A program made the position numbers and the translations under genes. Below, piece by piece: positions 49,939 to 59,371 of a stretch of 64,000 bases of DNA. Numbering within the stretch: position 1 is the first letter of the stretch; each line of letters starts with the position of its first letter. The stretch is from Gammaproteobacteria bacterium (GTDB lineage Bacteria; Pseudomonadota; Gammaproteobacteria; GRL18), in assembly GCA_026196615.1 (NCBI GenBank), contig JAPHSW010000165.1, positions 1-64,000 of the forward strand, read 5' to 3'. Under the pieces are notes generated by a model, which worked only from the letters and a program-made list of their open reading frames with translations, did no database searches and was not told the origin of the DNA.

Positions 49939-52900
49939 AAGTGGTTAATTTATCGGAGTGGGGACTTCGCCATCAATCTTTAACAATCTACTTTATGATT
50001 GTTTTAGTTCTCTTTGGTATGCTGGCTTATCGTGATTTGGGTCAGGCAGAAGATCCTGATTTTACTATTAAGCTTATGGCAATTAAAACCATATGGCCAG
50101 GTGCAACTGCCCTTGAGGTTGAACGACAAGTCACTGAACGGCTTGAAAAAAAACTGCAGGAAATCCCATGGCTGGATTATTTAAGTAGTTATTCTAAGCC
50201 AGGTGAATCAATGGTCTTTGTTAATCTAAAAGACTTTACCCCTCCCAATGAAGTACCTAATGCCTGGTATCAGGTGAGAAAAAAAATTGATGATATTCGC
50301 CATACTTTTCCCGTTGGTGTACAAGGCCCTTTTCCTAATGATGAATTTGGTGATACGTTTGGAATTATTTATGCTTTTACTGGCGATGGATTTAGTTATG
50401 CACAACTAAAAGACTATGTGGATGAGGTCCGTTTAAAATTACTGAGTGTACAAGATGTTGCTAAGGTTGATTTATTAGGTGTTCAGAAAGAAAAAATTTA
50501 TATTGAAATTTCTACTGTCAAATTGGCTAAATTGGGTTTATTACCGACTCAAATTTTTGATACATTAAATCAACAAAACTATTTAACACCCGCAGGAGAT
50601 GTTAATACGGATTCAGATCGAATTTATATCCGTGTGAGTCGCCTTGAATCGGTTGAAGAAATTCGTAAAGTGGGTATTCGTTCTAATGGACGTTTGTTTC
50701 GATTGGGTGATATTGCAACGGTCTATCGTACCTATGCTGATCCCCCAGACTTTAAAATGCATTATATGGGAGAAGAAGTCATTGGTCTGTCACTGAGTAT
50801 GGCAAAAGGTGGCGATATTCTTAAATTGGGTGAATCTCTTGAACCAATAATACAAGAGATCCAGAGTAACTTACCTATTGGTATTGAAATACATTCAGTC
50901 GCAGACCAACCTGAAGTAGTCAAAAATTCTGTATCTGAATTTATAAAAGTTTTATTAGAAGCTGTGATCATTGTTTTACTGGTCAGCTTCCTGAGTCTTG
51001 GATTTCGTACGGGTCTGGTGGTTGCTTTATCTATTCCAATGGTATTGGCTATTACGTTTCTTGGAATGAAGCTTTGGGGGATTGATTTACAACGTATTTC
51101 ATTGGGTGCATTAATCATTGCTTTAGGACTGTTAGTAGATGATGCCATGATTTCAGTGGAGATGATGTCTTCAAAAATGGAACAGGGAATGGATCGATTC
51201 AAAGCGGCGGTTTATGCCTATACCCATACAGCATTTCCTATGCTGACTGGAACTCTTATTACTGTGGCTGGATTCCTACCAGTGTTTTTAGCTAAATCAT
51301 CAGCCAGTGAGTATACAGGTTCAATCTTTATTGTTGTTGGTTTAGCTTTGATGATTTCGTGGGTGGTGGCTGTTTTATTTGTTCCTTTTTTAGGTTATCG
51401 ATTATTGCCTGACCATGCTAAAAAAATGGCTGAAAAAATCAAAAAACAGGCTATTGATGAATTTCAAACGGATATTTATCAAGGGCGATTTTATCGTTTT
51501 TTTCGGTCAGTCGTTACCTGGTGTGTAAATTGGCGTAAAACTGTTATTTTAATTACTTTAATTGTTTTTTCCGCTTCAATTTATTCATTCCAATACGTTG
51601 ATAAACAATTTTTTCCAAGCTCCAACCGAAATGAATTATTGGTTGATCTCTGGTTGCCTCAGGGAAGTGCATTTCAGGCTACTGAAGCTTATGCTAAACG
51701 TTTTGAAAAAGAATTGGATGGTGATAAAAATATTCTTAACTATGTAGTCTATATTGGTGGAGGGTCACCTCGTTTTTATCTCCCTTTGGATCAAGAATTA
51801 AAACATAATAATCTAGCACAATTTGTCATTATGACGCGAGACAATGAAGCCAGAGAAATTGTAAAAGAACGTTTAGTACAACTGTTTAATGAAAAATTTA
51901 CTAATATTCGAGGGCGAGTCAAGCGTCTGGAAAATGGTCCCCCTGTTGGATACCCGATCCAATTTAGAGTTTCCGGTAAGGATCGTGATGTTCTCAGAAG
52001 TATTGCTGCTGACGTGGCGACATTTATGCGTGACCACCCAAATGTGGATAATGTCAATTTTAACTGGAATGAATTATCGAAAGTTGTCAAATTAAAAATT
52101 GATCAAGATAAAGCCAGGGTTTTGGGTATCAGCTCTCAAGAGTTAGCTGTAGTGATCAATTCAATTTTAAGTGGTTATTCTATAACCCAGTTCAGAGATG
52201 ATGATGAGCTGATAGAAGTACTGGCCAGAGCAGAAAAAAATGAACGTATTGGTTTGGGGAACTTAAGTGATATTGATATTCCTACAAATAATGGAACTTA
52301 TGTTCCATTGAGCCAACTCGCCACCATTTCTTATGAATTAGAAGAAGGTCTTATCTGGAGACGTGATTTACAGCCCACTATTACAGTGAGGGCTGATGTT
52401 ATTGGTCATGTACAGGCTGCTACGGTGAGTCTACAAATTGAACCCCAATTAGATAGTATTCGGGAGCGACTACCTAATGGGTATAGTGTGACTCTGGGGG
52501 GAACAGTTGAAGAAAGTGCTAAAGGTGAAAAATCTATTGCAGCAGTAATGCCTGTGGTTGTGTTAGTGATTTTTACTTTGCTTATGATCCAGTTACAAAG
52601 TTTTCAGAGAACATTAATTGTAATATTAACAGCTCCTCTTGGTATTATTGGGGTTAGTGCCGCTTTATTAATTTTTAATGCACCTTATGGCTTTGTTGCT
52701 AACTTAGGTGTTATTGCTCTTTTCGGTATGATTATGAGAAACTCAGTCATATTAGTCGATCAGATTGAAAGAGATCGAGAAGATGGGGCGACAATGAAAG
52801 CTTCTATTATTGAAGCCGCTGTGAGACGTATGCGGCCAATTGCATTGACTGCAGCTGCATCAGTTTTAGCTATGATCCCACTCTCCACTAATACTTTTTG

Positions 52901-53000
52901 GGGGCCTATGGCTATGTCAATTATGGGCGGTTTAATTGTAGCTACTTTATTGACATTGTTATTTCTTCCTGCGTTATATGCGGCATGGTTTAAAGCATAA
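49932..53000 (+). CDS. RND efflux permease subunit
   Basis: 1022 aa; GLLVDDAMISVEMM, AAASVLAMIPLSTNTFWGPMAMSIMGGLIVATLLTLLFLPALYAAWF. Confidence 0.96.
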   Translation: MVKVVNLSEWGLRHQSLTIYFMIVLVLFGMLAYRDLGQAEDPDFTIKLMAIKTIWPGATALEVERQVTERLEKKLQEIPWLDYLSSYSKPGESMVFVNLKDFTPPNEVPNAWYQVRKKIDDIRHTFPVGVQGPFPNDEFGDTFGIIYAFTGDGFSYAQLKDYVDEVRLKLLSVQDVAKVDLLGVQKEKIYIEISTVKLAKLGLLPTQIFDTLNQQNYLTPAGDVNTDSDRIYIRVSRLESVEEIRKVGIRSNGRLFRLGDIATVYRTYADPPDFKMHYMGEEVIGLSLSMAKGGDILKLGESLEPIIQEIQSNLPIGIEIHSVADQPEVVKNSVSEFIKVLLEAVIIVLLVSFLSLGFRTGLVVALSIPMVLAITFLGMKLWGIDLQRISLGALIIALGLLVDDAMISVEMMSSKMEQGMDRFKAAVYAYTHTAFPMLTGTLITVAGFLPVFLAKSSASEYTGSIFIVVGLALMISWVVAVLFVPFLGYRLLPDHAKKMAEKIKKQAIDEFQTDIYQGRFYRFFRSVVTWCVNWRKTVILITLIVFSASIYSFQYVDKQFFPSSNRNELLVDLWLPQGSAFQATEAYAKRFEKELDGDKNILNYVVYIGGGSPRFYLPLDQELKHNNLAQFVIMTRDNEAREIVKERLVQLFNEKFTNIRGRVKRLENGPPVGYPIQFRVSGKDRDVLRSIAADVATFMRDHPNVDNVNFNWNELSKVVKLKIDQDKARVLGISSQELAVVINSILSGYSITQFRDDDELIEVLARAEKNERIGLGNLSDIDIPTNNGTYVPLSQLATISYELEEGLIWRRDLQPTITVRADVIGHVQAATVSLQIEPQLDSIRERLPNGYSVTLGGTVEESAKGEKSIAAVMPVVVLVIFTLLMIQLQSFQRTLIVILTAPLGIIGVSAALLIFNAPYGFVANLGVIALFGMIMRNSVILVDQIERDREDGATMKASIIEAAVRRMRPIALTAAASVLAMIPLSTNTFWGPMAMSIMGGLIVATLLTLLFLPALYAAWFKA

Positions 53001-53018
53001 TATCAGTTGTTTTAGGAT

Positions 53019-54131
53019 TTATTTATGCTCCATTGCCGTTGATAGTTTTGTGTAAACTCCATCCAGTTGTTCATTAATTGAACGAGCTTCCATATAAACA
53101 CTGACTAACTGCTTCATACTATTTTCGATTAATTGTAAAAAAAAATCTTCCTGTTCATCACTCAAATTTAAAAAATTGAAACCCGATTCCATATCTAACA
53201 TTAATTTTTCCATTGTATCAACTGTGGATATTTCGTGTTTTTGAAATTGTTTTTCTACAAGGGTAATGGTTGAACGAATATCATTCATTACTATCATTAG
53301 TGCATTTTTCCTTTGGATATCAATGAGCCGTGCTTCGACACCTTCAACAACAGCTGCCAAAATATCTCTAAAACGTCCATACATTATTTCATCATCTAGA
53401 GGCATATCTTTAACAAGAATAGAGGCATGATGATCGTTAAAAATAGTCTTATTTTGAAAGTCAAAAATACGACCACGATTTTTGATTAATTCAAAAACTT
53501 CTTCCTCAATGGGATTACATGTTTGATTTGGGGCACGAAAACTACTGGTATGACTAGCCATTCGAAATTGCACACTTCCTGATATATTTAATTTTGACAA
53601 AGTTTGAAAAACAGCGGTGGCTAGTTGTGTTTCATTTTCGCTTATAAAGGTTTCTTTGATAAACTGCAAAACAATGCCATATTGTGAGGCTTCAGTCATT
53701 GCCTGAAAGGCCATGTCCTGAGCGATGCTATGTTGTTCTTGAAGGTTTTGTTGTTGTTTATGATAACGATCGACTTTTTTTAATTTCGCTAATAATTCTT
53801 CATAAGAAAAAGGTTTAATCAGAAAATCATCACCGCCAAGATAATATGCTCTCATACGTTCATCTTGAGAGTCCTTATTACTCATAAAAATAATGGACAT
53901 TTCTTCATCTGGATCAAGAGCTCGAAATTCTTTACAGATTTCGTAACCGTCTTTATCAGGCATTCGGATATCTAACAAAATGATTTCAGGACGTTTTTGA
54001 TGATATTGCTTCAGTGCTTCATCTCCTGATTCAAATGCAATAGTCTGGTATTTTTCACTGAGTAATTCACACATAGATTCACGAATGTTTTTATCATTAT
54101 CAATAATATAAACAAGTGCTTTTTTCATCAA
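53019..54131 (-). CDS. Response regulator: REC with a helical/coiled-coil C-terminal region of unknown type
   Basis: IIDNDKNIRESM, IILLDIRMPDKDGYEI, FLIKPFSYEELLAKL; no recognised output domain. Confidence 0.87.
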   Translation of the reverse strand: MMKKALVYIIDNDKNIRESMCELLSEKYQTIAFESGDEALKQYHQKRPEIILLDIRMPDKDGYEICKEFRALDPDEEMSIIFMSNKDSQDERMRAYYLGGDDFLIKPFSYEELLAKLKKVDRYHKQQQNLQEQHSIAQDMAFQAMTEASQYGIVLQFIKETFISENETQLATAVFQTLSKLNISGSVQFRMASHTSSFRAPNQTCNPIEEEVFELIKNRGRIFDFQNKTIFNDHHASILVKDMPLDDEIMYGRFRDILAAVVEGVEARLIDIQRKNALMIVMNDIRSTITLVEKQFQKHEISTVDTMEKLMLDMESGFNFLNLSDEQEDFFLQLIENSMKQLVSVYMEARSINEQLDGVYTKLSTAMEHK

Positions 54132-54295
54132 ATTTACCTAAATTGTTATTTTTGTGTCTTATACTACGAGTATAGGTAATCATTTATAATTCGAATCTAT
54201 TCGATATTAAAACGATGTATAATTTATAGGAATATCCTTACAAACTTATTGAAATTAATTTATTTTATTCAATACCTTTATATACTGGAGAAGTT

Positions 54296-55114
54296 ATGCC
54301 CCAATATCCTTTGCTTATTGAGCCTCAGACACTAAAAAAACATCTCGATGATGAGAATCTCCTGATTATTGATTTGTGCAAAAGAGAGACTTATCAAGCA
54401 AATCATGTACCTGGTGCCATTCACTTTGATTATTCACATATAGTGAAAGTGGATAAACCAATTATGGGGTTGGTGCCTGATGATGCTAAATTAGTTGAAA
54501 TTTTTTCTTCCCTTGGAATTGATAACAATATACATGTCGTTGCTTATGATGATGAAGGGGGAGGGAAGGCTTGTCGATTCATGTGGACACTTGAACTGGC
54601 TGGCCATAATAAATTGTCATTACTCAATGGTGGTATTTTTTCATGGGCAAATAGTGGTTTGCCTTTGTCACAAACAGAATCACTGCCAAGCCCCAGTACG
54701 TTTGAGACTCAAAAAAATCAATCGATTCTAGCCACATTAGAATATATTCAGGCAAACCTTGATAATGAGCAAGTGCAATTGTTGGATTCACGCTCATTAG
54801 CTGAGTATCGAGGAAGTAAGGTTTATGCTCTTAAAGGAGGACATATTCCTGGTGCAATTCATTATGAGTGGACTGATGCGATGGATAGAAACAACAACCT
54901 TTGTATGCTGCCCATAAATGAGATAGAACAAACCTTATTGGATAAGGGGGTTGATAAGGACAAAACGATTGTTGCTTATTGCCATAGTCATCATCGTTCA
55001 TCATATTCATATTATGTGTTAAAAATGGCAGGTTACAAAAATATAAAAGGTTATGCAGGCTCATGGTCTGAATGGGGGAATCATCCAGACACTGAAGTCG
55101 AGAAATTGAGTTAA
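54296..55114 (+). CDS. Sulfurtransferase with two rhodanese domains
   Basis: LLDSRSLAEYRG…HIPGAIHYEW…VAYCHSHHRSSYSYYVLKMAGYKNIKGYAGSWSEWGN. Confidence 0.92.
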   Translation: MPQYPLLIEPQTLKKHLDDENLLIIDLCKRETYQANHVPGAIHFDYSHIVKVDKPIMGLVPDDAKLVEIFSSLGIDNNIHVVAYDDEGGGKACRFMWTLELAGHNKLSLLNGGIFSWANSGLPLSQTESLPSPSTFETQKNQSILATLEYIQANLDNEQVQLLDSRSLAEYRGSKVYALKGGHIPGAIHYEWTDAMDRNNNLCMLPINEIEQTLLDKGVDKDKTIVAYCHSHHRSSYSYYVLKMAGYKNIKGYAGSWSEWGNHPDTEVEKLS

Positions 55115-55158
55115 TATCAGCTTGTTTAGTGATATTGATTCTTTCTGATTGAAGTGTT

Positions 55159-55707
55159 TTAGAAGCAGGGTTTTTCTGGTGCGTTTTTAAAACGTTCAAT
55201 ACTTTCAAGAACCTCAGTTTTAGCCTCTTCCACACCAACCCAACCGACGATTTTCACCCATTTTCCTGGTTCTAAATCTTTATAGTGTTGGAAGAAATGA
55301 GCCATGGTATCTAAAAGTGTTGATGGCATTTCACGAAAAGAATGGACGTTTGTATACATACCTGTAAGTTTATCAATGGGAACAGCAAGCACTTTTGCAT
55401 CTAAACCAGCTTCATCTTCCATTTGCAACATACCAATTGGACGACATTGAATCACCGATCCGAATTTTAATGGCATGGGTGTGACCACTAAAACATCAAC
55501 AGCATCACCATCATCTGATAGTGTGTGAGGAATATAGCCGTAGTTACAGGGGTAGACCATTGCTGTACCGATAAAACGGTCAACAAACATGGCGCCTGTT
55601 TCCTTATCGACTTCGTATTTAACGGGATCGCTATGAGAAGGGATTTCAATAATCACATTAAACTCATTGGGTATGTTTTTACCAGTAGTTACTCTATCAA
55701 GATTCAT
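55159..55707 (-). CDS. ppa: Inorganic pyrophosphatase
   Basis: [57 protein letters not shown]. Confidence 0.97.
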   Translation of the reverse strand: MNLDRVTTGKNIPNEFNVIIEIPSHSDPVKYEVDKETGAMFVDRFIGTAMVYPCNYGYIPHTLSDDGDAVDVLVVTPMPLKFGSVIQCRPIGMLQMEDEAGLDAKVLAVPIDKLTGMYTNVHSFREMPSTLLDTMAHFFQHYKDLEPGKWVKIVGWVGVEEAKTEVLESIERFKNAPEKPCF

Positions 55708-55810
55708 TAATACAGCCTGTTTTTTAATTTTTAAAACATGATTTATAGCAACAAGTATACCAGATTGTATTTTATTTCAAAGTCATAGGATTATCTTTGG
55801 CTGAAGTTTA

Positions 55811-55829
55811 TTTCACATATGATGTGAAA
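55811..55829. promoter_or_regulatory. Palindrome TTTCACAT-ATG-ATGTGAAA, possible activator site upstream of the hydrogenase operon
   Basis: Perfect 8-bp arms, about 100 bp upstream of the sigma54-like promoter. Confidence 0.45.
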
Positions 55830-55927
55830 AATATTTAATACAAATTGATTCTAAAAGGGAAACTAACTTTCCACCTGAGAAGTTTCTATACCACAATTTG
55901 TCACGTCCAGCATGAGTTATTCGCGGT

Positions 55928-55943
55928 TGGCATTTATTTTGCT
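55928..55943 (+). promoter_or_regulatory. Candidate sigma54 (-24/-12) promoter
   Basis: TGGCAT-N5-TTGCT with the correct GG/GC spacing, matching TGGCAC-N5-TTGCW; upstream of hybO. Confidence 0.6.
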
Positions 55944-56061
55944 CTTATCCTCATATTGCTATTAAAAAACATTTTTTAATATGGTTATGGCTTTTGTTAA
56001 TGAAGCATAGCGTCAGCATACATTAGGTGTGCTTTTTAGAATTAAGACCTGGAGGATGGAG

Positions 56062-57195
56062 ATGGCAGAAAACGAATTTGACTTTTCTGAGTTGGAAAAA
56101 CGATTGGGAGTGAATCGCAGAACCTTTTTGAAATTTTGTACTGGTGTTGCGGCTTCATTAGGTTTACCCACAAGTGCTGCCGTTGCGATGGCAGAGGCGG
56201 TGGCCGACCCCAAAAAACGTCCTCCCGTTATCTGGTTACATGGTCAGGAATGTACGGGACCAACGGAAGCATTGTTGCGATCAGAACAACCTTCACTAGA
56301 GCATCTTATCCTTGATCTTATTTCATTGGATTATCATCAGACACTTGATTCCGGTGCAGGCCATCAGGTTGAAGATATGAAGAAGAAGTCAATGCATGAC
56401 AATAAAGGTAAATACCTGTTGGTCATTGAAGGCGCGATTCCTGAAAAAGACAATGGCATCTATTGTAAAATTGCTGGCGAAACCATGACTGATTTAACCC
56501 GTGAAGCTGCTGAACATGCTGCAGCAATTGTTGCTTACGGTTCCTGTGCGAGTTGGGGTGGCGTTCAAGCTGCTTCACCTAATCCTACAGGTGCGACGGG
56601 AGCACCACAATTTTTGAAAGATAAAACAGTGTTGACTATTCCTGGTTGTCCTCCAAATCCTGCAAATTTCATCGGCTCTGTACTGTATTTTGTTACTTTT
56701 GGTAAGTTACCTCCTATTGATGACAAAGGTCGTCCCAAGTGGGCCTATGGTCGTTTGGTTCATGAAAACTGTTATCGTCGTCCACATTTTGATGCAGGTC
56801 GTTTTGCCACAGAATTTGGTGATGAAGGTCATAAGAAAGGCTGGTGTCTTTATAAAATGGGTTGTAAAGGGCCAGAAACATATAACAACTGCTCCAGCCT
56901 GGAATACAACAATATCGGTGGCCAGGTTTGGCCTGTTGGTGTTGGTCATCCTTGTTTTGGCTGTTCAGAAAAAGGAGTTGGTTTTAATAAGCCTTTGTTC
57001 AGTCTGGCTGAAGTCATTACTCATACACCGCCTAATATGTTCCCTACTATTGAAGATAGAGAAGATGCCAATGGCATGACGGCAGGAGCAGCAGCTCTTG
57101 CTGGTGTTGCAGTTGGAGCTGTGATTGGTGCAACGGCCATGTCAGCTAAAAAGCTGGATGAAAAACAAAGTGACAGCAATACGGATAAAAGCTGA
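56062..57195 (+). CDS. hybO: [NiFe]-hydrogenase small subunit, Hyb-type
   Basis: Tat motif RRTFLKFC; YGSCASWGG, IPGCPPNP, HENCYRRPHFDAGRF, GHPCFGCSEKG; C-terminal TM. SD GGAGG 6 nt before 56062. Confidence 0.95.
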   Translation: MAENEFDFSELEKRLGVNRRTFLKFCTGVAASLGLPTSAAVAMAEAVADPKKRPPVIWLHGQECTGPTEALLRSEQPSLEHLILDLISLDYHQTLDSGAGHQVEDMKKKSMHDNKGKYLLVIEGAIPEKDNGIYCKIAGETMTDLTREAAEHAAAIVAYGSCASWGGVQAASPNPTGATGAPQFLKDKTVLTIPGCPPNPANFIGSVLYFVTFGKLPPIDDKGRPKWAYGRLVHENCYRRPHFDAGRFATEFGDEGHKKGWCLYKMGCKGPETYNNCSSLEYNNIGGQVWPVGVGHPCFGCSEKGVGFNKPLFSLAEVITHTPPNMFPTIEDREDANGMTAGAAALAGVAVGAVIGATAMSAKKLDEKQSDSNTDKS

Positions 57196-57206
57196 GGAGG
57201 TGTGAA

Positions 57207-58208
57207 ATGAAACGTAGAAATTTTCTTAAAACCTCACTTGGCGGAACGGTTACCGCTGCAGCGGCTCTGGGAGGTACGGTTTTAAGTGGTACCGCTCAGG
57301 CTCGAGAGAATCTTGAACCTGCACCAGAAGCTGTGGGCATGTTGTTTGATTCAACTTTGTGTGTAGGCTGTAAGGCCTGTGTTACCAAGTGTAAACAGGT
57401 TAATGATATGCCGCCTACAATTGAAGGTGATCATACCGCATGGGATTCTGCTCGGGATTTATCAGGCGATACTCTGAATGTCATTAAGGTCTATCAAAAT
57501 GGTACCAGTGCCACTAAAGATGCAGAAATTGATGGTTTCTGTTTTGAGAAACGCAGTTGTATGCATTGTGTTGATCCGGGGTGTGTGTCTGTTTGCCCAA
57601 CAACATCCATGCAGCACAATCCCATAACCGGAATTGTGACACATCATCCTGAAACTTGTATCGGCTGTCGTAACTGTATGGTGGGCTGTCCTTATAATGT
57701 GCCTCAATTCCAGTACAACGAAGTTTTTGGTCAGATCAATAAATGCCAAATGTGTAATCAAAAAGGTGTTGAAAGAATTGATAATGGTCAAATGACAGGC
57801 TGTGCTGAAGTTTGTCCCACAGGTGCAACTTTGTTTGGACCTCGCAAACTACTTTTGCAAGAGGCCAAACAGCGTATGACTCTGAAAAAAGGTGATATCT
57901 ATAACTATCCTCGTGGAGATATTAGTAAACCGGATAATTATTATGAAAAAGAAGTTCCAGATTATAAGCAACATATCTGGGGTGAAAAAGAAGCCGGTGG
58001 TACTAACGTTATGCATATTTCATCCGTTTCTTTTGATAAGTTGGGAATGCCGCCTTTAGGTGAACGTTCTGCCCCCTCAGTTGCAGAAGGTGTTCAGCAT
58101 ACACTGTACAGTTATCTGGCCTTACCTGCACTTGCATTGGCTGGGCTGACTTATACGGTTAAACAAAACACGTCCAATCATGATGATGACGATGGAGGTG
58201 AATCATGA
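57207..58208 (+). CDS. hybA: Hydrogenase 4Fe-4S ferredoxin-type subunit, HybA-like
   Basis: Tat MKRRNFLKTSLGG; CVGCKACVTKCKQ, CMHCVDPGCVSVCP, CIGCRNCMVGCPYNVPQF; C-terminal TM. Confidence 0.93.
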   Translation: MKRRNFLKTSLGGTVTAAAALGGTVLSGTAQARENLEPAPEAVGMLFDSTLCVGCKACVTKCKQVNDMPPTIEGDHTAWDSARDLSGDTLNVIKVYQNGTSATKDAEIDGFCFEKRSCMHCVDPGCVSVCPTTSMQHNPITGIVTHHPETCIGCRNCMVGCPYNVPQFQYNEVFGQINKCQMCNQKGVERIDNGQMTGCAEVCPTGATLFGPRKLLLQEAKQRMTLKKGDIYNYPRGDISKPDNYYEKEVPDYKQHIWGEKEAGGTNVMHISSVSFDKLGMPPLGERSAPSVAEGVQHTLYSYLALPALALAGLTYTVKQNTSNHDDDDGGES

Positions 58209-59347
58209 GTCAATATCAAGCTCTGGGAGGGCGAATCCTCACCAAGCCCTTTATGGTGTTGGGTCTGATTTTTGCGATCAGTCTGTATTTTATGTTTGAG
58301 CGCTTTGTCACTGGTGGTATGGGCGCAGTCAGTAACCTCAATGGTGGTTTCGCCTGGGGGATTTGGGTGGTTTATGATGTGGTTATTGGTACTGCATTTG
58401 CCTGTGGTGGTTATGCCTTGGCTATAGCCGTTTATGTGTTTAATAAAGGTCAATATCACCCTCTGGTTCGACCTGCAGTACTGGCCAGTTTGCTTGGTTA
58501 TGCTCTGGGTGGTTTTGGTGCTTTCTTTGATATGGGACGTTTCTGGCAGTTTTATGAAATATTCCTTCCCTGGAACTGGAACTTTAATTCCGTCATGCTG
58601 GAAGTGGGTTTGTGTGTTGCAATTTACATTCTGGTTTTAGCTATGGAATTCGCTCCTGCACTATTAGAAAAACTAGGTCAGAAAAAACTCTTAAAGTCTC
58701 TTAATAAAGTATTGTTTCTGTTTATCGCATTGGGCATCTTACTCCCCACTATGCACCAGTCTTCACTGGGTTCTTTGCTAATCGCTATGGGGCATAAGGT
58801 TAATCCATTGTGGCAGGTTATGCACATGCAGCCATTATTAGCATTGATGACAGCAATTCTAATGGGCTTTTCTATTGTTCTGTTTGAAGCATCAACTGTT
58901 ACTGTTGGCTTCAAGCGCAAATCAGAAACACATATGTTAACGGGATTGGGAAAAATTATTGTTGGCTTGTTGATTGCATTTTTAGTGGTTCGTTTTGGTG
59001 TGCTGATGTTTCAAGGCAAACTGGGACTGATCTTTGCAGGAGACTTTGCTTCCTTCATGTTTATCTTAGAAAACATCTTGTTTGTGATTCCTCTGATTAT
59101 TCTGCTTTCACCTGAAAGAAGAGCGCAGGGTAGTAAACTGCTCATCGCCGGAGTCTGTTTATTACTTGCAGGTAGTCTGTATCGCTTTGATGCTTTTTTG
59201 CTAACGTTTAATCCTGGTCCCGGTTACAACTATTTCCCTTCGGTACCTGAAATCATGATCACCTTAGGTGTGATTGCATTTGAACTGATGGCTTACATTG
59301 TTATTGTTAAATTATTACCTGTCATGCATCGCGAAGAGCATGCTTAG
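58205..59347 (+). CDS. hybB: Hydrogenase integral membrane subunit, HybB/NrfD-like
   Basis: About ten TM segments; position between hybA and hybC. Confidence 0.92.
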   Translation: MSQYQALGGRILTKPFMVLGLIFAISLYFMFERFVTGGMGAVSNLNGGFAWGIWVVYDVVIGTAFACGGYALAIAVYVFNKGQYHPLVRPAVLASLLGYALGGFGAFFDMGRFWQFYEIFLPWNWNFNSVMLEVGLCVAIYILVLAMEFAPALLEKLGQKKLLKSLNKVLFLFIALGILLPTMHQSSLGSLLIAMGHKVNPLWQVMHMQPLLALMTAILMGFSIVLFEASTVTVGFKRKSETHMLTGLGKIIVGLLIAFLVVRFGVLMFQGKLGLIFAGDFASFMFILENILFVIPLIILLSPERRAQGSKLLIAGVCLLLAGSLYRFDAFLLTFNPGPGYNYFPSVPEIMITLGVIAFELMAYIVIVKLLPVMHREEHA

Positions 59348-59371
59348 TCTCGATTATTAAGGAGATATACC

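Noticed and set aside
50762-51202. 146-aa antisense ORF in the RND permease gene
   Set aside because: Shadow ORF opposite a strongly supported CDS.
54831-55238. 135-aa minus-strand ORF overlapping the rhodanese and ppa genes
   Set aside because: Overlaps two confident CDSs; no motifs.
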